DNA of 64,000 nucleotides, taken from positions 434,001 through 498,000 of the forward strand of contig NZ_JBBYXK010000001.1 in the NCBI RefSeq assembly GCF_039655875.1, read 5' to 3'. Under the pieces are notes generated by a model, which worked only from the letters and a program-made list of their open reading frames with translations, ran no database searches and was not told the origin of the DNA. Origin of the DNA: Emcibacter sp. SYSU 3D8. Its GTDB lineage: Bacteria > Pseudomonadota > Alphaproteobacteria > SMXS01. The translations under genes were made by a program, and so were the position numbers. Positions 55,900-64,000 of the stretch are shown here, piece after piece; the stretch's first letter is position 1, and every line of letters begins with the position of its first letter.

Positions 55900-57150
55900 C
55901 TATCCCTTCCTGTCGAACGTGATCCAGAGTTCCTTCAACCCGCGCAGGCACAGATGCGGATGGTGCTCGAAACTGTTGCGGGCGGGGGCGTAGGCCAGAT
56001 TGTCCATGCGCGCCAGGATCGCCTCGAACGAGGCGATCATCTCGTAGCGGGCAAGCTGGGCGCCCAGGCAATGATGGATGCCGGCGCCGAACGCCAGATG
56101 GGCGCCGGCGTTTGAGCGTTCGACGTCGAGCTGGTGTGGACAGCCGAACTTGGCCGCGTCCCGGTTCGCCGCCGCATAACGGAGCATGACCCGCGCGCCT
56201 TTCGGGATCGCGTAGCCGCCCAGTTCCGTATCCTGCTTCACCACCCGGAACAGGCCCTGCACCGCGGATTCGAGCCGCAGGGTTTCCTCGACGAAGGTGG
56301 GAATCCGCGCCGGGTTCTCGCGCAGCAGCCGTTGCTGGTCTGGATTGTCGATCAGCAGGGTCATGCCGGCGGCAATGGAGTTGGTGGTGGTCTCGTTGCC
56401 GGCTACCAGCACCTGCGAGATGATCGACAGCAGTTCGCCATTATCGAGCGGCTTGCCATCGTCGTCGCGGACCTCGAGCAGCGCCGACAGCAGGTCGTCG
56501 CGGGGGCGTTCGCGGCGCTCGTCCAGCGCGTTGACGAAGTATTTCTGGAATTCCAGCAACTTGGTGGCGCTGTCGATCCACTCGTCGTCGGTCAGCATCA
56601 GGCCAAGCGGCGCCACGGACGCGTCCGACCATATCTTGAATTTCGGCGCGTCATCGCGCGGCACGCCAAGCTGGTCGGCGATGACATAGAGCGGCACGGG
56701 CACCGCGAATTCGTGGATCAGCTCGACCTCGCCGCGATCGATGAAGGCATCGATCAGCATATTGGCGATCTCGTCCATATAGGGCTTCATGGCCCGGACC
56801 CGCTTGGGCGTGAACGCGTAATCCACCATCTTGCGATAGCGCGTGTGGCTGGGCGGATCGTTGGTCACCATGGTGTTGACCTTGGGCCAGCCACGCTTCT
56901 CGATCTCCCTCACCTCGGGCGGCGGGGCGCGCATTTCGGCCGGCGCCTGGCTGCCGATGTTGGAGAACACATCGGTGTTGCGGATCGCTTCCATCAGCAG
57001 ATCGTAGCGGCTGACGATATAAACCTTCAGGTTGGGGTCGTAATAGACCGGCGCCTGTTCCCGCAAAACGTCGTAATAATCGTAGGGGTTCTCCTGAACC
57101 TCGACGTTGGCAAGGGACCGGTCGCCCGGCGCGCCCGCTATGGCATCCAT
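55900..57150 (-). CDS. cytochrome P450
   Basis: Soluble bacterial P450 of 416 aa that monooxygenates a hydrophobic substrate with electrons from a ferredoxin. I-helix AGNETTTNS with the acid-alcohol-type oxygen-activation residues, the ExxR pair in EETLRLE, and heme-thiolate Cys361 in FGAGIHHCLGAQLAR. It heads a minus-strand operon P450, alcohol dehydrogenase, aldolase, with GGGGAGAAG 8 nt before the ATG. No own ferredoxin is adjacent; the ferredoxin at 61352 is Rieske type. Subfamily not assigned. Confidence 0.93.
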   Translation of the reverse strand: MDAIAGAPGDRSLANVEVQENPYDYYDVLREQAPVYYDPNLKVYIVSRYDLLMEAIRNTDVFSNIGSQAPAEMRAPPPEVREIEKRGWPKVNTMVTNDPPSHTRYRKMVDYAFTPKRVRAMKPYMDEIANMLIDAFIDRGEVELIHEFAVPVPLYVIADQLGVPRDDAPKFKIWSDASVAPLGLMLTDDEWIDSATKLLEFQKYFVNALDERRERPRDDLLSALLEVRDDDGKPLDNGELLSIISQVLVAGNETTTNSIAAGMTLLIDNPDQQRLLRENPARIPTFVEETLRLESAVQGLFRVVKQDTELGGYAIPKGARVMLRYAAANRDAAKFGCPHQLDVERSNAGAHLAFGAGIHHCLGAQLARYEMIASFEAILARMDNLAYAPARNSFEHHPHLCLRGLKELWITFDRKG

Positions 57151-57275
57151 CGTCTTCTCCCCATTTCAGGCTCCCATGACCTAGCCAATGACGCTATGGC
57201 CGCGCAAAAAGGCAGTCAAGCCGCATGGCTGCGTGCTATCCATTGGCGAGCAACGAGAGACAGGACCATTCCTGC

Positions 57276-58370
57276 ATGAAGATCACCGCTGCCATCGCGC
57301 AAGGCCCCGGCCAGCCCTTCGCCATCGAGCAGATCGACCTCGATGATCCGCGGTCCGACGAGGTGCTGGTGCGGCTGGTTGCCACGGGCGTATGCCACAC
57401 CGACATGTATTTCCGCGACCTGATGCCCCTGCCCGCTGTGCTGGGCCACGAAGGCGCGGGCGTGGTCGAGGCGGTCGGTGCGGATGTACGCAAGGTACGG
57501 CCCGGCGATCACGTGGTGCTGTCCTATGGCTCGTGCGGCGTGTGCCCCAGCTGCGACGCCGGTTCTCCGTATTATTGCCACCACTTCGATGCTCATAACG
57601 CCAGCGGTGCCCGGCCGGACGGCACGCCGACCCTGACCCGTAACGGCGAGCCCCTGTTCGGCAACTTCTTCAGCCAGTCGTCCTTCGCCAGCCACGCGCT
57701 CGCCAACCAGGCCAACGTGGTCAAGGTGCGCCAGGAAGCGCCGCTGGAAATGCTGGGGCCGCTGGGCTGCGGCGTACAGACCGGCGCGGGTTCGGTGATG
57801 AACGGGCTGGAGCCGCTGCCCGGCGAGGCGCTGGTGATCTTCGGGGCCGGCACGGTTGGCCTGTCGGCGATCATGGCGGCCAACCTGATCGGCTGCGAGC
57901 CGATCGTCGCCGTCGACCCGGTCGCCGCCCGCCGCGACATGGCGCTGAGCCTTGGCGCCCATCACGCCATCGACCCCACGTCGACCGATCCGGTGGCCGA
58001 AATCATGCGGCTGACCGGCGCCGGTGCGCTGCATACCCTGGAGTGCACCGGTATTCCTGACGTGTTCGAGCAGGCCGTGTCCTGCCTGGCGCCGCGCGGT
58101 ACGTGCGGCTTAATCGGTGCGCCGCCACCCGGCAGCAAAGCCTCGATCCGGCTCGACAAATTGCTGTCGAAGGGCATCCGGATCCGCGGCCTGATCGAGG
58201 GCGAGAGCCAGATCGACGCGTTCATCCCGCATCTGGTCGAGCTGTTCCAGGACGGCCTGTTGCCCATCGACCGGCTGGTCACCTTCTACGATCTGGACCA
58301 GATCAACGACGCTATCGCCGACAGCCTGGAAGGCCGCACGATCAAGCCGGTCCTGCGGATGCCGCGCTAG
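57276..58370 (+). CDS. zinc-dependent alcohol dehydrogenase (class III/aryl-alcohol-like)
   Basis: MDR enzyme of 364 aa, NAD(P)-dependent. Catalytic zinc Cys40, His58, Glu59 (GVCHTD, GHEGAG); structural cysteines 87, 90, 93 and 101; Rossmann motif GAGTVGLS; the 90-130 insert GARPDGTPTLTRNGEPLFG is typical of class III and aryl-alcohol dehydrogenases. It is a different subtype from the enzyme at 54876. It is divergent from the P450 with 125 bp between; an inverted repeat GCCAATG/CATTGGC (57184-57190, 57241-57247) lies in that gap. Confidence 0.88.
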   Translation: MKITAAIAQGPGQPFAIEQIDLDDPRSDEVLVRLVATGVCHTDMYFRDLMPLPAVLGHEGAGVVEAVGADVRKVRPGDHVVLSYGSCGVCPSCDAGSPYYCHHFDAHNASGARPDGTPTLTRNGEPLFGNFFSQSSFASHALANQANVVKVRQEAPLEMLGPLGCGVQTGAGSVMNGLEPLPGEALVIFGAGTVGLSAIMAANLIGCEPIVAVDPVAARRDMALSLGAHHAIDPTSTDPVAEIMRLTGAGALHTLECTGIPDVFEQAVSCLAPRGTCGLIGAPPPGSKASIRLDKLLSKGIRIRGLIEGESQIDAFIPHLVELFQDGLLPIDRLVTFYDLDQINDAIADSLEGRTIKPVLRMPR

Positions 58371-58691
58371 AGCAGCGGCTCGTCGAGCGGCAGCGGCAAT
58401 TGCGTCACCGGCTCACCCTGCTCGGGGGCCAGCAGAAAACATGTCAAAATGGCCATTCGCGAGCGTTTCCGTGCGACCGATAACCCCGAAGCGCGAGCTT
58501 CAGATTGGACAGGCGGTGTAATTCATTAACTGGCGCGCTGATATCCGCCCCCGGTTCGCTACCCGCGAATCTTGCCATATCGCCACCATCTGGAGGATCG
58601 CGACCGGATGCCGCAAACCCGGCGCCGTCATTGCCGGTGGCTCTGCGGTCCGAGGTTTTCGGCTGCGCTGCAACTTTGCCCTTGCCTGGTC
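58371..58691. other. gene-free stretch after the alcohol dehydrogenase
   Basis: 321 bp between convergent genes. I see no convincing terminator; a 29-codon minus-strand frame (58367-58456) is too short to support. The rest shows nothing distinctive. Confidence 0.4.
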
Positions 58692-59063
58692 CTACTTCGT
58701 CGACATTGTCAGGGTGTAGAAGAAGTTGCCCTTCCCGTTGGAAGGCGCTCCGACCATCGTTCCATCCTGTATGATGATCAAGGTCGTGCTGTCCGAGTAG
58801 ACCACGCCGTTCAAGGGATCGGTGCCGTTGGTATCATTGCCGCCGCCGGCAAGAAGCTTGCCAGGGCCGCCGTCATTCCGGAAACCGATGATCTTGCCGT
58901 TTCCGGTTTCATGCACTTTCAGAATGGCGATCACCTCGCCCGCGACCACATTGTCCATGTGAGCGTCGGAAAGGAGCATCGCGCCCTGCGACTGTTCTGC
59001 GAAGGCTGACGATCCGAACAGGCAGATGCCTGCGGCAGCCAGAATCAAGCTCTTGATAGTCAT
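58692..59063 (-). CDS. small secreted protein with LSDAHMDNVVAG motif
   Basis: A 123-aa protein. A Sec signal peptide (MTIKSLILAAAGICLFGSSA, cleavage after AFA) is followed at once by LSDAHMDNVVAGE, the L-x2-x2-MD-x-V-x-AG pattern seen in many small exported proteins and reminiscent of double-glycine leaders. Then come Gly/Asn-rich segments (GPGKLLAGGGNDTNGTDP) and an amphipathic strand-rich C-terminus. I do not recognise a family. It lies alone in AT-rich DNA unlike its neighbours, with a perfect inverted repeat in its promoter region. Confidence 0.75.
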   Translation of the reverse strand: MTIKSLILAAAGICLFGSSAFAEQSQGAMLLSDAHMDNVVAGEVIAILKVHETGNGKIIGFRNDGGPGKLLAGGGNDTNGTDPLNGVVYSDSTTLIIIQDGTMVGAPSNGKGNFFYTLTMSTK

Positions 59064-59401
59064 TGATATGCCCTGCCCATAAGAAAGAATGCCCGTCATA
59101 GTCGAACGTCTCTTAGCCCACGTTCGACGCAGAAAAAGGCTAGCATCGAAGTATTATCGGGTCCATGACATATGGTAACTGGTTACGGTATATTCATCAC
59201 TTTGTTGTCATCAAGAAACACACGCTAATAAATTAATTAAAAACCGTAATAAAAATACACCTCAAAGTAGTATAGCGCACCAGATCATGGTTGAGTTATT
59301 CGGATACTCCGCAGGGGACCGGCAAAACATACGGACGACTCGGCAAAGACGTCGCGGGTCCGCCGGGTTTCACGTCGAGGCTGGCTGCCTGGTGAGTGTG
59401 A
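59064..59401. other. AT-rich intergenic island
   Basis: 338 bp, with about 59160-59290 strongly AT-rich (ATTAATTAAAAACCGTAATA and similar), in sharp contrast to its GC-rich surroundings. It carries the promoter side of the small secreted gene and the 3' side of the CMD-family gene. There is no gene I can support. It looks like acquired DNA or a silencing/regulatory patch. Confidence 0.5.
59101..59128. promoter_or_regulatory. perfect 9-bp inverted repeat upstream of the small secreted gene
   Basis: GTCGAACGT (59101-59109) and ACGTTCGAC (59120-59128) with a 10-nt gap, 38 bp before the ATG at 59063. Half-site centres are 19 bp apart, close to two helical turns, as for a dimeric operator. Confidence 0.5.
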
Positions 59402-59974
59402 TTACTCCGCCGCGCGCTGGGGCACGAACGGGCAGTATTCCTCCTTCGCCACAAGGTCGAGCACGAAGGCCATCTTGTTCATGCCGCCCAGGATGGCGCC
59501 GACCATGGACAGCTCGACAATGTCGCCGTCGCTGAAATGCTCCTTGAGGCGTGCATAGAGCGCCGGGGTCAGCGAGCCGCCCATATTGGTCAGGGCAAGC
59601 TGCTCGGCCAGCGCGATGGCGGCCTTGTCGGCGCCCGAGAACGGGCCGTTCTCGTAATCCTCCATGGCGTCGAGTTCGGCCTCGGTCAGGCCGGCCTCCT
59701 TGGAGGATGCGCGGTTGTTCAGGTTGCAATAATGGCAACCATGGATCAGCGACAGCCGGTAGCGCACCAGTTCCTTGTAGCGGCGCGGCACATCGCCTTC
59801 GAAGAACAGTTCCTTGTAGAAGTGCTGGCCGAACATCTTCGACGCCTTGGGGGAATTGGCGAATACCTCCAGAATGGTGGTGTCTTCGCAGATCGCCTTG
59901 GCGTGGTCCCAGCCGGCCTGCTGCTCAGGCGACAATTGCTCGCGCGGCACCCGGTTCATCAGCGTATTGGTCAT
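59402..59974 (-). CDS. carboxymuconolactone decarboxylase/AhpD-like protein
   Basis: A 190-aa CMD-fold protein. HGCHYCNLNN holds the CxxC pair common in AhpD-like peroxidase members; helix-rich, about residues 40-170. It may act as a decarboxylase, lactonase or thiol peroxidase; the pair of cysteines favours redox. ATG 59974 has GGGGAG 8 nt upstream. It is divergent from the epoxide-hydrolase-like gene. Confidence 0.82.
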   Translation of the reverse strand: MTNTLMNRVPREQLSPEQQAGWDHAKAICEDTTILEVFANSPKASKMFGQHFYKELFFEGDVPRRYKELVRYRLSLIHGCHYCNLNNRASSKEAGLTEAELDAMEDYENGPFSGADKAAIALAEQLALTNMGGSLTPALYARLKEHFSDGDIVELSMVGAILGGMNKMAFVLDLVAKEEYCPFVPQRAAE

Positions 59975-60071
59975 GTCCCGTCTCCCCTGACGAATGAACG
60001 AAATCTTCAAACTTATGACCACAGAACATATGCTAAGAAGGCAACGGATTGCAATTCATGGGGAGGATCGA

Positions 60072-60437
60072 ATGAGCAACAGCCAGATCGTCAAGAACTT
60101 CATCGCCGCCTGGAACGAGAACGACATCGACAAGGCCTGCGACATGATGTCCGAGGACATTTTCTACCACAACATCCCCATGGAACCGGTGAAGGGCCGC
60201 GAGGCGTCCCGCGCCATGCTGAAGGCCATGGGCCCGCTGACCGACGTGAACTGGGAGCTGCTCGCCATCGCCGAGAACGGCGAGGTGGTGATGACCGAAC
60301 GGGTCGACCGCATGACCATGGGCGGCAAGAAGGTCGCCATCCCGCTGATGGGCATCTTCCGGATCAGGAACGGCGAGATCTACGAGTGGAAGGACTATTT
60401 CGACCTGGGCGACTTCCAGCGCCAGATGGCGGGGTGA
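60072..60437 (+). CDS. limonene-1,2-epoxide hydrolase-like protein
   Basis: A 121-aa cone-shaped SnoaL/NTF2-fold protein. The limonene-epoxide-hydrolase catalytic set can be placed: Arg77 and Asp79 in TERVDRM and Asp108 in EWKDYFD. LEHs open epoxides by direct attack of water. GGGAGGA precedes the ATG 4 nt upstream. It is expected to hydrolyse an epoxide made by the P450 or Rieske enzymes nearby, but that link is inference. It is the only plus-strand gene between the CMD and ThuA genes. Confidence 0.85.
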   Translation: MSNSQIVKNFIAAWNENDIDKACDMMSEDIFYHNIPMEPVKGREASRAMLKAMGPLTDVNWELLAIAENGEVVMTERVDRMTMGGKKVAIPLMGIFRIRNGEIYEWKDYFDLGDFQRQMAG

Positions 60438-60491
60438 TCAACTCCTTATTCGTCATTCCCGCGCACGCGGAAATGACGATATGGCTGATGC

Positions 60492-61250
60492 TTACGCCAG
60501 ATCCCCGGCGCAGTAGGCGATTCCCCGGCGCAGGATTTCGTAGAACACGGGCTGATCCCAGGCGCAGCGATCGACGGTGGGCCATTCGTCCATGATCGGG
60601 ATCATGTCGTATTTGCCGCGGCAATGGCCGAGGGCGCAGTACACCACTTCGCCGGCGCCCTGCTGCTTGGTGTAGAGCATGTAATGGCGTCCGGTGCCGC
60701 CGGTCCAGTCGCCCTCGATGAAGCCGTCGCAGGTGCCGTGCCAGTGGGTTTCCAGCAGCACCCGGTTGTCGCCGTAATATTCGGCGCAATAGATCTCGTC
60801 GTTGACGGTGAAGGCGTCGATGCCCTTGACCAGCGGATGGTTCTCCTCGCCGGGCGTGACCGTCACCTGGAAGTCCTGCAAAGCCGGATGGGCGATGAAC
60901 TGGCTGCCGATCATCTCCATGAAGCGCGGCGCCTCGCGCGGCGTCGCCACGCCGCCCTCGACGAAACGCAGCACCGAGTTGGTGCCGTGCAGCGCGAACC
61001 ATTTACCGCCGCGCTGGAGGAACTGGTGCAGCGCCTCGGTCTGGTCTTCGGTGGGCTGCACGTCGCAGGTATAGGTGATCAGCACGTCACAGGCGGCGAT
61101 GCTGGCGGTGTCGGCATAGTCCACGGACACGGTCGCCAGGTAGCGCTCGTCCTCGGCCAGCAGCTTCAGGAGCTCGACCCGCGCGAAATTGATGTCGTGA
61201 TATTTGCCGGACGCCACGAGATGGAACCGGACTGGGCCTTTCTTGGCCAT
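60492..61250 (-). CDS. ThuA-like protein
   Basis: A 252-aa ThuA-family protein with a class I glutamine amidotransferase-like fold. It has ADTASIAACDVLITYT, RGGKWFALHGTNSV, HPLVKGIDAF and GRHYMLYTKQ. ThuA was linked to trehalose/sugar utilisation; the enzymatic role is unclear, and this copy next to Rieske oxygenase genes may have a catabolic job. GGGGAG precedes ATG 61250. It is the last gene of the Rieske operon on the minus strand, 101 nt after the ferredoxin. Confidence 0.82.
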   Translation of the reverse strand: MAKKGPVRFHLVASGKYHDINFARVELLKLLAEDERYLATVSVDYADTASIAACDVLITYTCDVQPTEDQTEALHQFLQRGGKWFALHGTNSVLRFVEGGVATPREAPRFMEMIGSQFIAHPALQDFQVTVTPGEENHPLVKGIDAFTVNDEIYCAEYYGDNRVLLETHWHGTCDGFIEGDWTGGTGRHYMLYTKQQGAGEVVYCALGHCRGKYDMIPIMDEWPTVDRCAWDQPVFYEILRRGIAYCAGDLA

Positions 61251-61351
61251 GCGCGCTCTCCCCTTTTGCAGCCGCCGTCCCAGAGGCGGTGATCCGACTT
61301 TAGCCGCGGCGCGTTCCGCGCGGCCAGTGATTTCTCGGGTTTGTCCGCAGC

Positions 61352-61741
61352 CTAGAAGAAGCCGCTGGCGCCCGGGATGGCAAACGGGTTGCCGGGCTTC
61401 TTCTTCGGCTCGACGAGCTGGACCAGAACGTCCTCGCCCTCGACCTTCACCGGATAAACGGTAATCGGCAGCACGGCCGGCGCGCTCATGGCCTTGCCGG
61501 TCTCCAGGTCGAAATTGGCGCCGTGATGCGGGCACACGATCTTGCCCGCGCGGATACGGCCGCCTTCCATGGACTTCTTCTCGTGCGAGCACTGGTTCTC
61601 GATGGCCTTGAAGCCGCCATGGGGCATGTGGATGACCAGCACGTTGCGGCCTTCCAGCGGAACACACTTGGTCTTGCCCGGCTCGACGTCCGTGGTCTTG
61701 GCCACGAAGCGGAATGGAATCTCGGCGGCTTGTTCGGTCAT
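61352..61741 (-). CDS. Rieske [2Fe-2S] ferredoxin
   Basis: A 129-aa Rieske ferredoxin. Cluster ligands Cys51-His53 (CSH) and Cys70-His73 (CPHH). It most likely passes electrons from a reductase (not in the window) to the Rieske oxygenase encoded 8 nt upstream. The C-terminus has a Lys/Pro-rich extension (EPKKKPGNPF). ATG 61741. Confidence 0.93.
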   Translation of the reverse strand: MTEQAAEIPFRFVAKTTDVEPGKTKCVPLEGRNVLVIHMPHGGFKAIENQCSHEKKSMEGGRIRAGKIVCPHHGANFDLETGKAMSAPAVLPITVYPVKVEGEDVLVQLVEPKKKPGNPFAIPGASGFF

Positions 61742-61749
61742 GATCTGCC

Positions 61750-63054
61750 TTACGCGTCGTTGGCGTAGTCACCGTTTATATAGCCCATCAACGCCTTGTG
61801 CATATGGCGGATGCGGCGCTCCTGATGGGAAATCCACAGGCCCTTGAACGCCGACGAATTATTGCCCCGCTGCACATGCGGCAGGTTGACCGAGTCCTGG
61901 TCGAGGACAAGGCCGAGCGAACGCTCGCCGTGATTGACATGCTCGTGGTCGGGCAGCGGCGGGCGCGGCTGGCCCTTCTTGATCCGCGCGAACATCCAGA
62001 CGTCGTAATACATCTTGTTGGGATCGGATTCGTGGGGCCGCTGGCGGAACATCATCATCCGGTCGGCGAAGGTGTTCAGCGTCAGGTTGGGGAAGATGTT
62101 GTAGTGGTAGTCGTCGGTCAGCTGGTCGTCGTTCAGCTCGGAATAGTCGACGCCCAGCGCTTCCTGGTTCTCGCGCTTGAACACCTGGATGGCCCGGCGC
62201 GCCTCGGAGACGCGGCCGCGGAACTCTTCCGGATTCATGCCCAGCGCCGTCATCTTGCTGGCGATGATCTCGGGCACCTCGTCCAGCTCCTCGCCAAGGC
62301 GCGGGCTGTAGGTGTGGAACGGCACCAGATAGCGGTTGTGCTTGTCATAGAGGTCGATCTGCACGTCGACGTCATCGTTGTCGTAGAGCAGTTCCGGATG
62401 GATGCACTGGACATGGTAGACCTCGTTGAACGCGTCCACCGACGTCTTCCAGTTGCAGTCCCAGTTGATGGTGACGTTCATCACCATGGCCATCTTCTCG
62501 AAATGGTACGGGTCCAGGTGTTCGGGAATGATGTTCAGATAATCCAGCAGCGGCTCGGCGTCCGGGTTCATGTTGAACCACACGAAGCCGCCCCATGTAT
62601 CGGTATGGATCGTCTTCAGGCTGAGCTGGTCCTTCGGGCAACCCTGGGTGAAGTCCTGCTCGTCGGGAACGCTGACCAGCCGGCCGGTCAGATCGTATTC
62701 CCAGAAGTGATAGGCGCATTGCAGTGTGCGGGAATTGCCGGTCTTGTCGAACTTGACCTGGTTTCCGCGGTGGTTACAGACGTTGTAGAAGGTCCGCGCC
62801 TTGCCATCCTCGCCGCGCACGATCAGCAGCGATTCAGGGCCGATCTCGGTGGTGATGTAATCGCCGGTCTCGGGAATTTCCTCCTCGCGGCAGCCGATCA
62901 GCCAGGTCTTGGTCCACATGCGCTCCCATTCGAGCTGCATGAACTCCCTGGAGACGTAACGCTCCTTCGGAATGATCGCATTGCCGAGATCGGGCTCGGG
63001 CGCCTTTTCCGCCGGCGTGCCCGTGCTTTGATTGACCCTGATGACCGCGACCAT
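61750..63054 (-). CDS. Rieske non-heme iron oxygenase, alpha subunit
   Basis: Oxygenase component of 434 aa. Rieske ligands Cys93-His95 and Cys113-His116; catalytic iron His214 and His219 in NEVYHVQCIHPE with bridging Asp207; the third Fe ligand is likely an Asp in LDQDSVNLP near 390. The family hydroxylates aromatic rings, sterols or demethylates; the substrate is not readable. GGAG is 7 nt before ATG 63054. A paralogue lies 83 bp upstream. No beta subunit is seen, so it is probably a homomultimer. Confidence 0.93.
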   Translation of the reverse strand: MVAVIRVNQSTGTPAEKAPEPDLGNAIIPKERYVSREFMQLEWERMWTKTWLIGCREEEIPETGDYITTEIGPESLLIVRGEDGKARTFYNVCNHRGNQVKFDKTGNSRTLQCAYHFWEYDLTGRLVSVPDEQDFTQGCPKDQLSLKTIHTDTWGGFVWFNMNPDAEPLLDYLNIIPEHLDPYHFEKMAMVMNVTINWDCNWKTSVDAFNEVYHVQCIHPELLYDNDDVDVQIDLYDKHNRYLVPFHTYSPRLGEELDEVPEIIASKMTALGMNPEEFRGRVSEARRAIQVFKRENQEALGVDYSELNDDQLTDDYHYNIFPNLTLNTFADRMMMFRQRPHESDPNKMYYDVWMFARIKKGQPRPPLPDHEHVNHGERSLGLVLDQDSVNLPHVQRGNNSSAFKGLWISHQERRIRHMHKALMGYINGDYANDA

Positions 63055-63137
63055 TCGAAAACTCCAAATATCTGGCGACGTGTGCCCTTTGTGCCGCCTG
63101 CGGCAGCATCAGGCAACCTCATTCATACACAACTTTT

Positions 63138-64000
63138 TTATATCGCGATATACTTCATCAGTGTTTCATGCATATGCCGGATACGCCGCTCGATATGGCT
63201 GATCCACAGGCCCTGATAGGCAGATGAGTGCATGCCCTTCTGGATGTGCGGCAGATTTACCGAATCCTGGTCCAGCACAAGACCCAGCGACCGGTCACCG
63301 TGTCTGATGTGCTCGTGATCCGGCGCCCGCGGGCGCGTCTCGGCTTTCGTCAGCCGGCGCATGATCGACAGGTCGAAATACATCCGGTTCGGATCGGTCT
63401 CATGCGGCCGCTGGCGGAACATCATCAGCCGGTCGGCGAAGATGTTCATCGTGATGTTGGGAAAGACGAAATAGTGATAATCGTCCGACAACTGGTCGTC
63501 GCCGAGGCGGTTGTAGTCATAGCCCAACTCCTCCGCCGTCTCGCGCTTGTGGACCTGGAAGGCGCGGCGCACTGCGTCCACCCTGCCCCGGAACGCGGCC
63601 GGCTCCATGCCCAGGGCCAGCATGTCGGCGGCCATGATGTCGGGCACCTCCTGCAATTCGCCCACCCTCGGCGCGGGCCGCTGGAACGGGATCAGGTAGC
63701 GGCTGTGCCTGTCATAAAGGTCGATCTGCACATCCACGTCGTCGTGCAGATAGGACAGTTCCGGATGGATGCAGGCCGTGTGGTAATATTCGTTGAATGC
63801 ATCGACCGAGGCCTTCCAGTTGCAGTCCCAGTCGACGGTGAGGTTCATCACCATCGCCATCTTCCCGAACTCGTAGGGATCGAGGTGTTCGGGAATGATG
63901 CCCAGATAGTCGCCCAGCGGCTCGGAATCCGGGTTCAGGTTGAACCAGACGAAACCACCCCAGGTATCGGTCTTCACGGCCTTCAGGCTGAGTTGATCTT
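63138..64000 (-). CDS. second Rieske oxygenase alpha subunit (5' end outside window)
   Basis: The C-terminal two thirds of a paralogue of the preceding oxygenase, open through the window edge (reading DQLSLKAVKTDTWGGF). The catalytic iron pair is in NEYYHTACIHPE; RMYFD, PDHEHIRHGDRSLGLVLDQD and the end IRHMHETLMKY match the first copy closely. The Rieske domain lies beyond the window. The two genes are tandem on the same strand and clearly diverged, so likely with different substrates rather than a recent duplicate. Confidence 0.92.
   Translation of the reverse strand, partial: DQLSLKAVKTDTWGGFVWFNLNPDSEPLGDYLGIIPEHLDPYEFGKMAMVMNLTVDWDCNWKASVDAFNEYYHTACIHPELSYLHDDVDVQIDLYDRHSRYLIPFQRPAPRVGELQEVPDIMAADMLALGMEPAAFRGRVDAVRRAFQVHKRETAEELGYDYNRLGDDQLSDDYHYFVFPNITMNIFADRLMMFRQRPHETDPNRMYFDLSIMRRLTKAETRPRAPDHEHIRHGDRSLGLVLDQDSVNLPHIQKGMHSSAYQGLWISHIERRIRHMHETLMKYIAI

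Noticed and set aside
58367-58456. 29-codon minus-strand frame MAILTCFLLAPEQGEP...
   Set aside because: No ribosome binding site, and it ends in the CTAG of the neighbouring stop, which occurs by chance at other convergent ends in this window.

Overview
The window is about 65% GC chromosomal DNA from an alphaproteobacterium. The evidence is gene content and order: amiC-mrcA-prfB divergent from rne; dsbA-aroQ-accB-accC-aat-DUF2155-mlaD-NDUFA12; a B12-dependent ribonucleotide reductase; phoR-pstSCAB-phoU-phoB; a bactofilin next to an M23 peptidase; and a fused ThiS-ThiG. The order within the class cannot be settled from this window. I see no rRNA, tRNA, CRISPR array, insertion sequence or prophage.

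Layout. 1-10.3 kb: the 3' part of a DEAD-box helicase, a crotonase-fold enzyme, an inward-running operon of two cysteine desulfurases, a [2Fe-2S] ferredoxin and a TfoX-like protein, an alpha/beta hydrolase, anmK, tyrS, a small secreted protein and a membrane methyltransferase. 10.3-19.8 kb: a giant AsmA-like protein divergent from glnE-bcp-ferritin-like-M23 peptidase-bactofilin, closed by a clear intrinsic terminator. 19.8-25 kb: amiC-mrcA-prfB, with prfB read through a programmed +1 frameshift. 25-36 kb: rne, M48 protease, DsbA-like protein, thiSG, aroQ, accBC, aat, DUF2155, mlaD and the NDUFA12 homologue. 36-40.8 kb: nrdJ and two small genes. 40.8-48.4 kb: the phosphate regulon, with a three-unit Pho box before pstS and two hairpins between pstS and pstC.

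48.5-64 kb is an accessory catabolic region. It holds a two-subunit acyl-CoA dehydrogenase, a fused MFS/spermidine-synthase-like protein coupled to an orphan NMT1-type Tat-exported binding protein, a HpcH-type aldolase, two zinc alcohol dehydrogenases, a P450, a carboxymuconolactone-decarboxylase-like protein, a limonene-epoxide-hydrolase-like enzyme, a ThuA-like protein, a Rieske ferredoxin and two tandem Rieske oxygenase alpha subunits, the last cut by the window edge. An AT-rich patch with a small secreted protein and a perfect inverted repeat splits it in two. The oxygenases, epoxide hydrolase, dehydrogenases, aldolase and acyl-CoA dehydrogenase could together oxidise a hydrophobic (aromatic, terpenoid or steroid-like) compound. 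The substrate cannot be read from the sequence, and no ferredoxin reductase or pathway regulator is in view.
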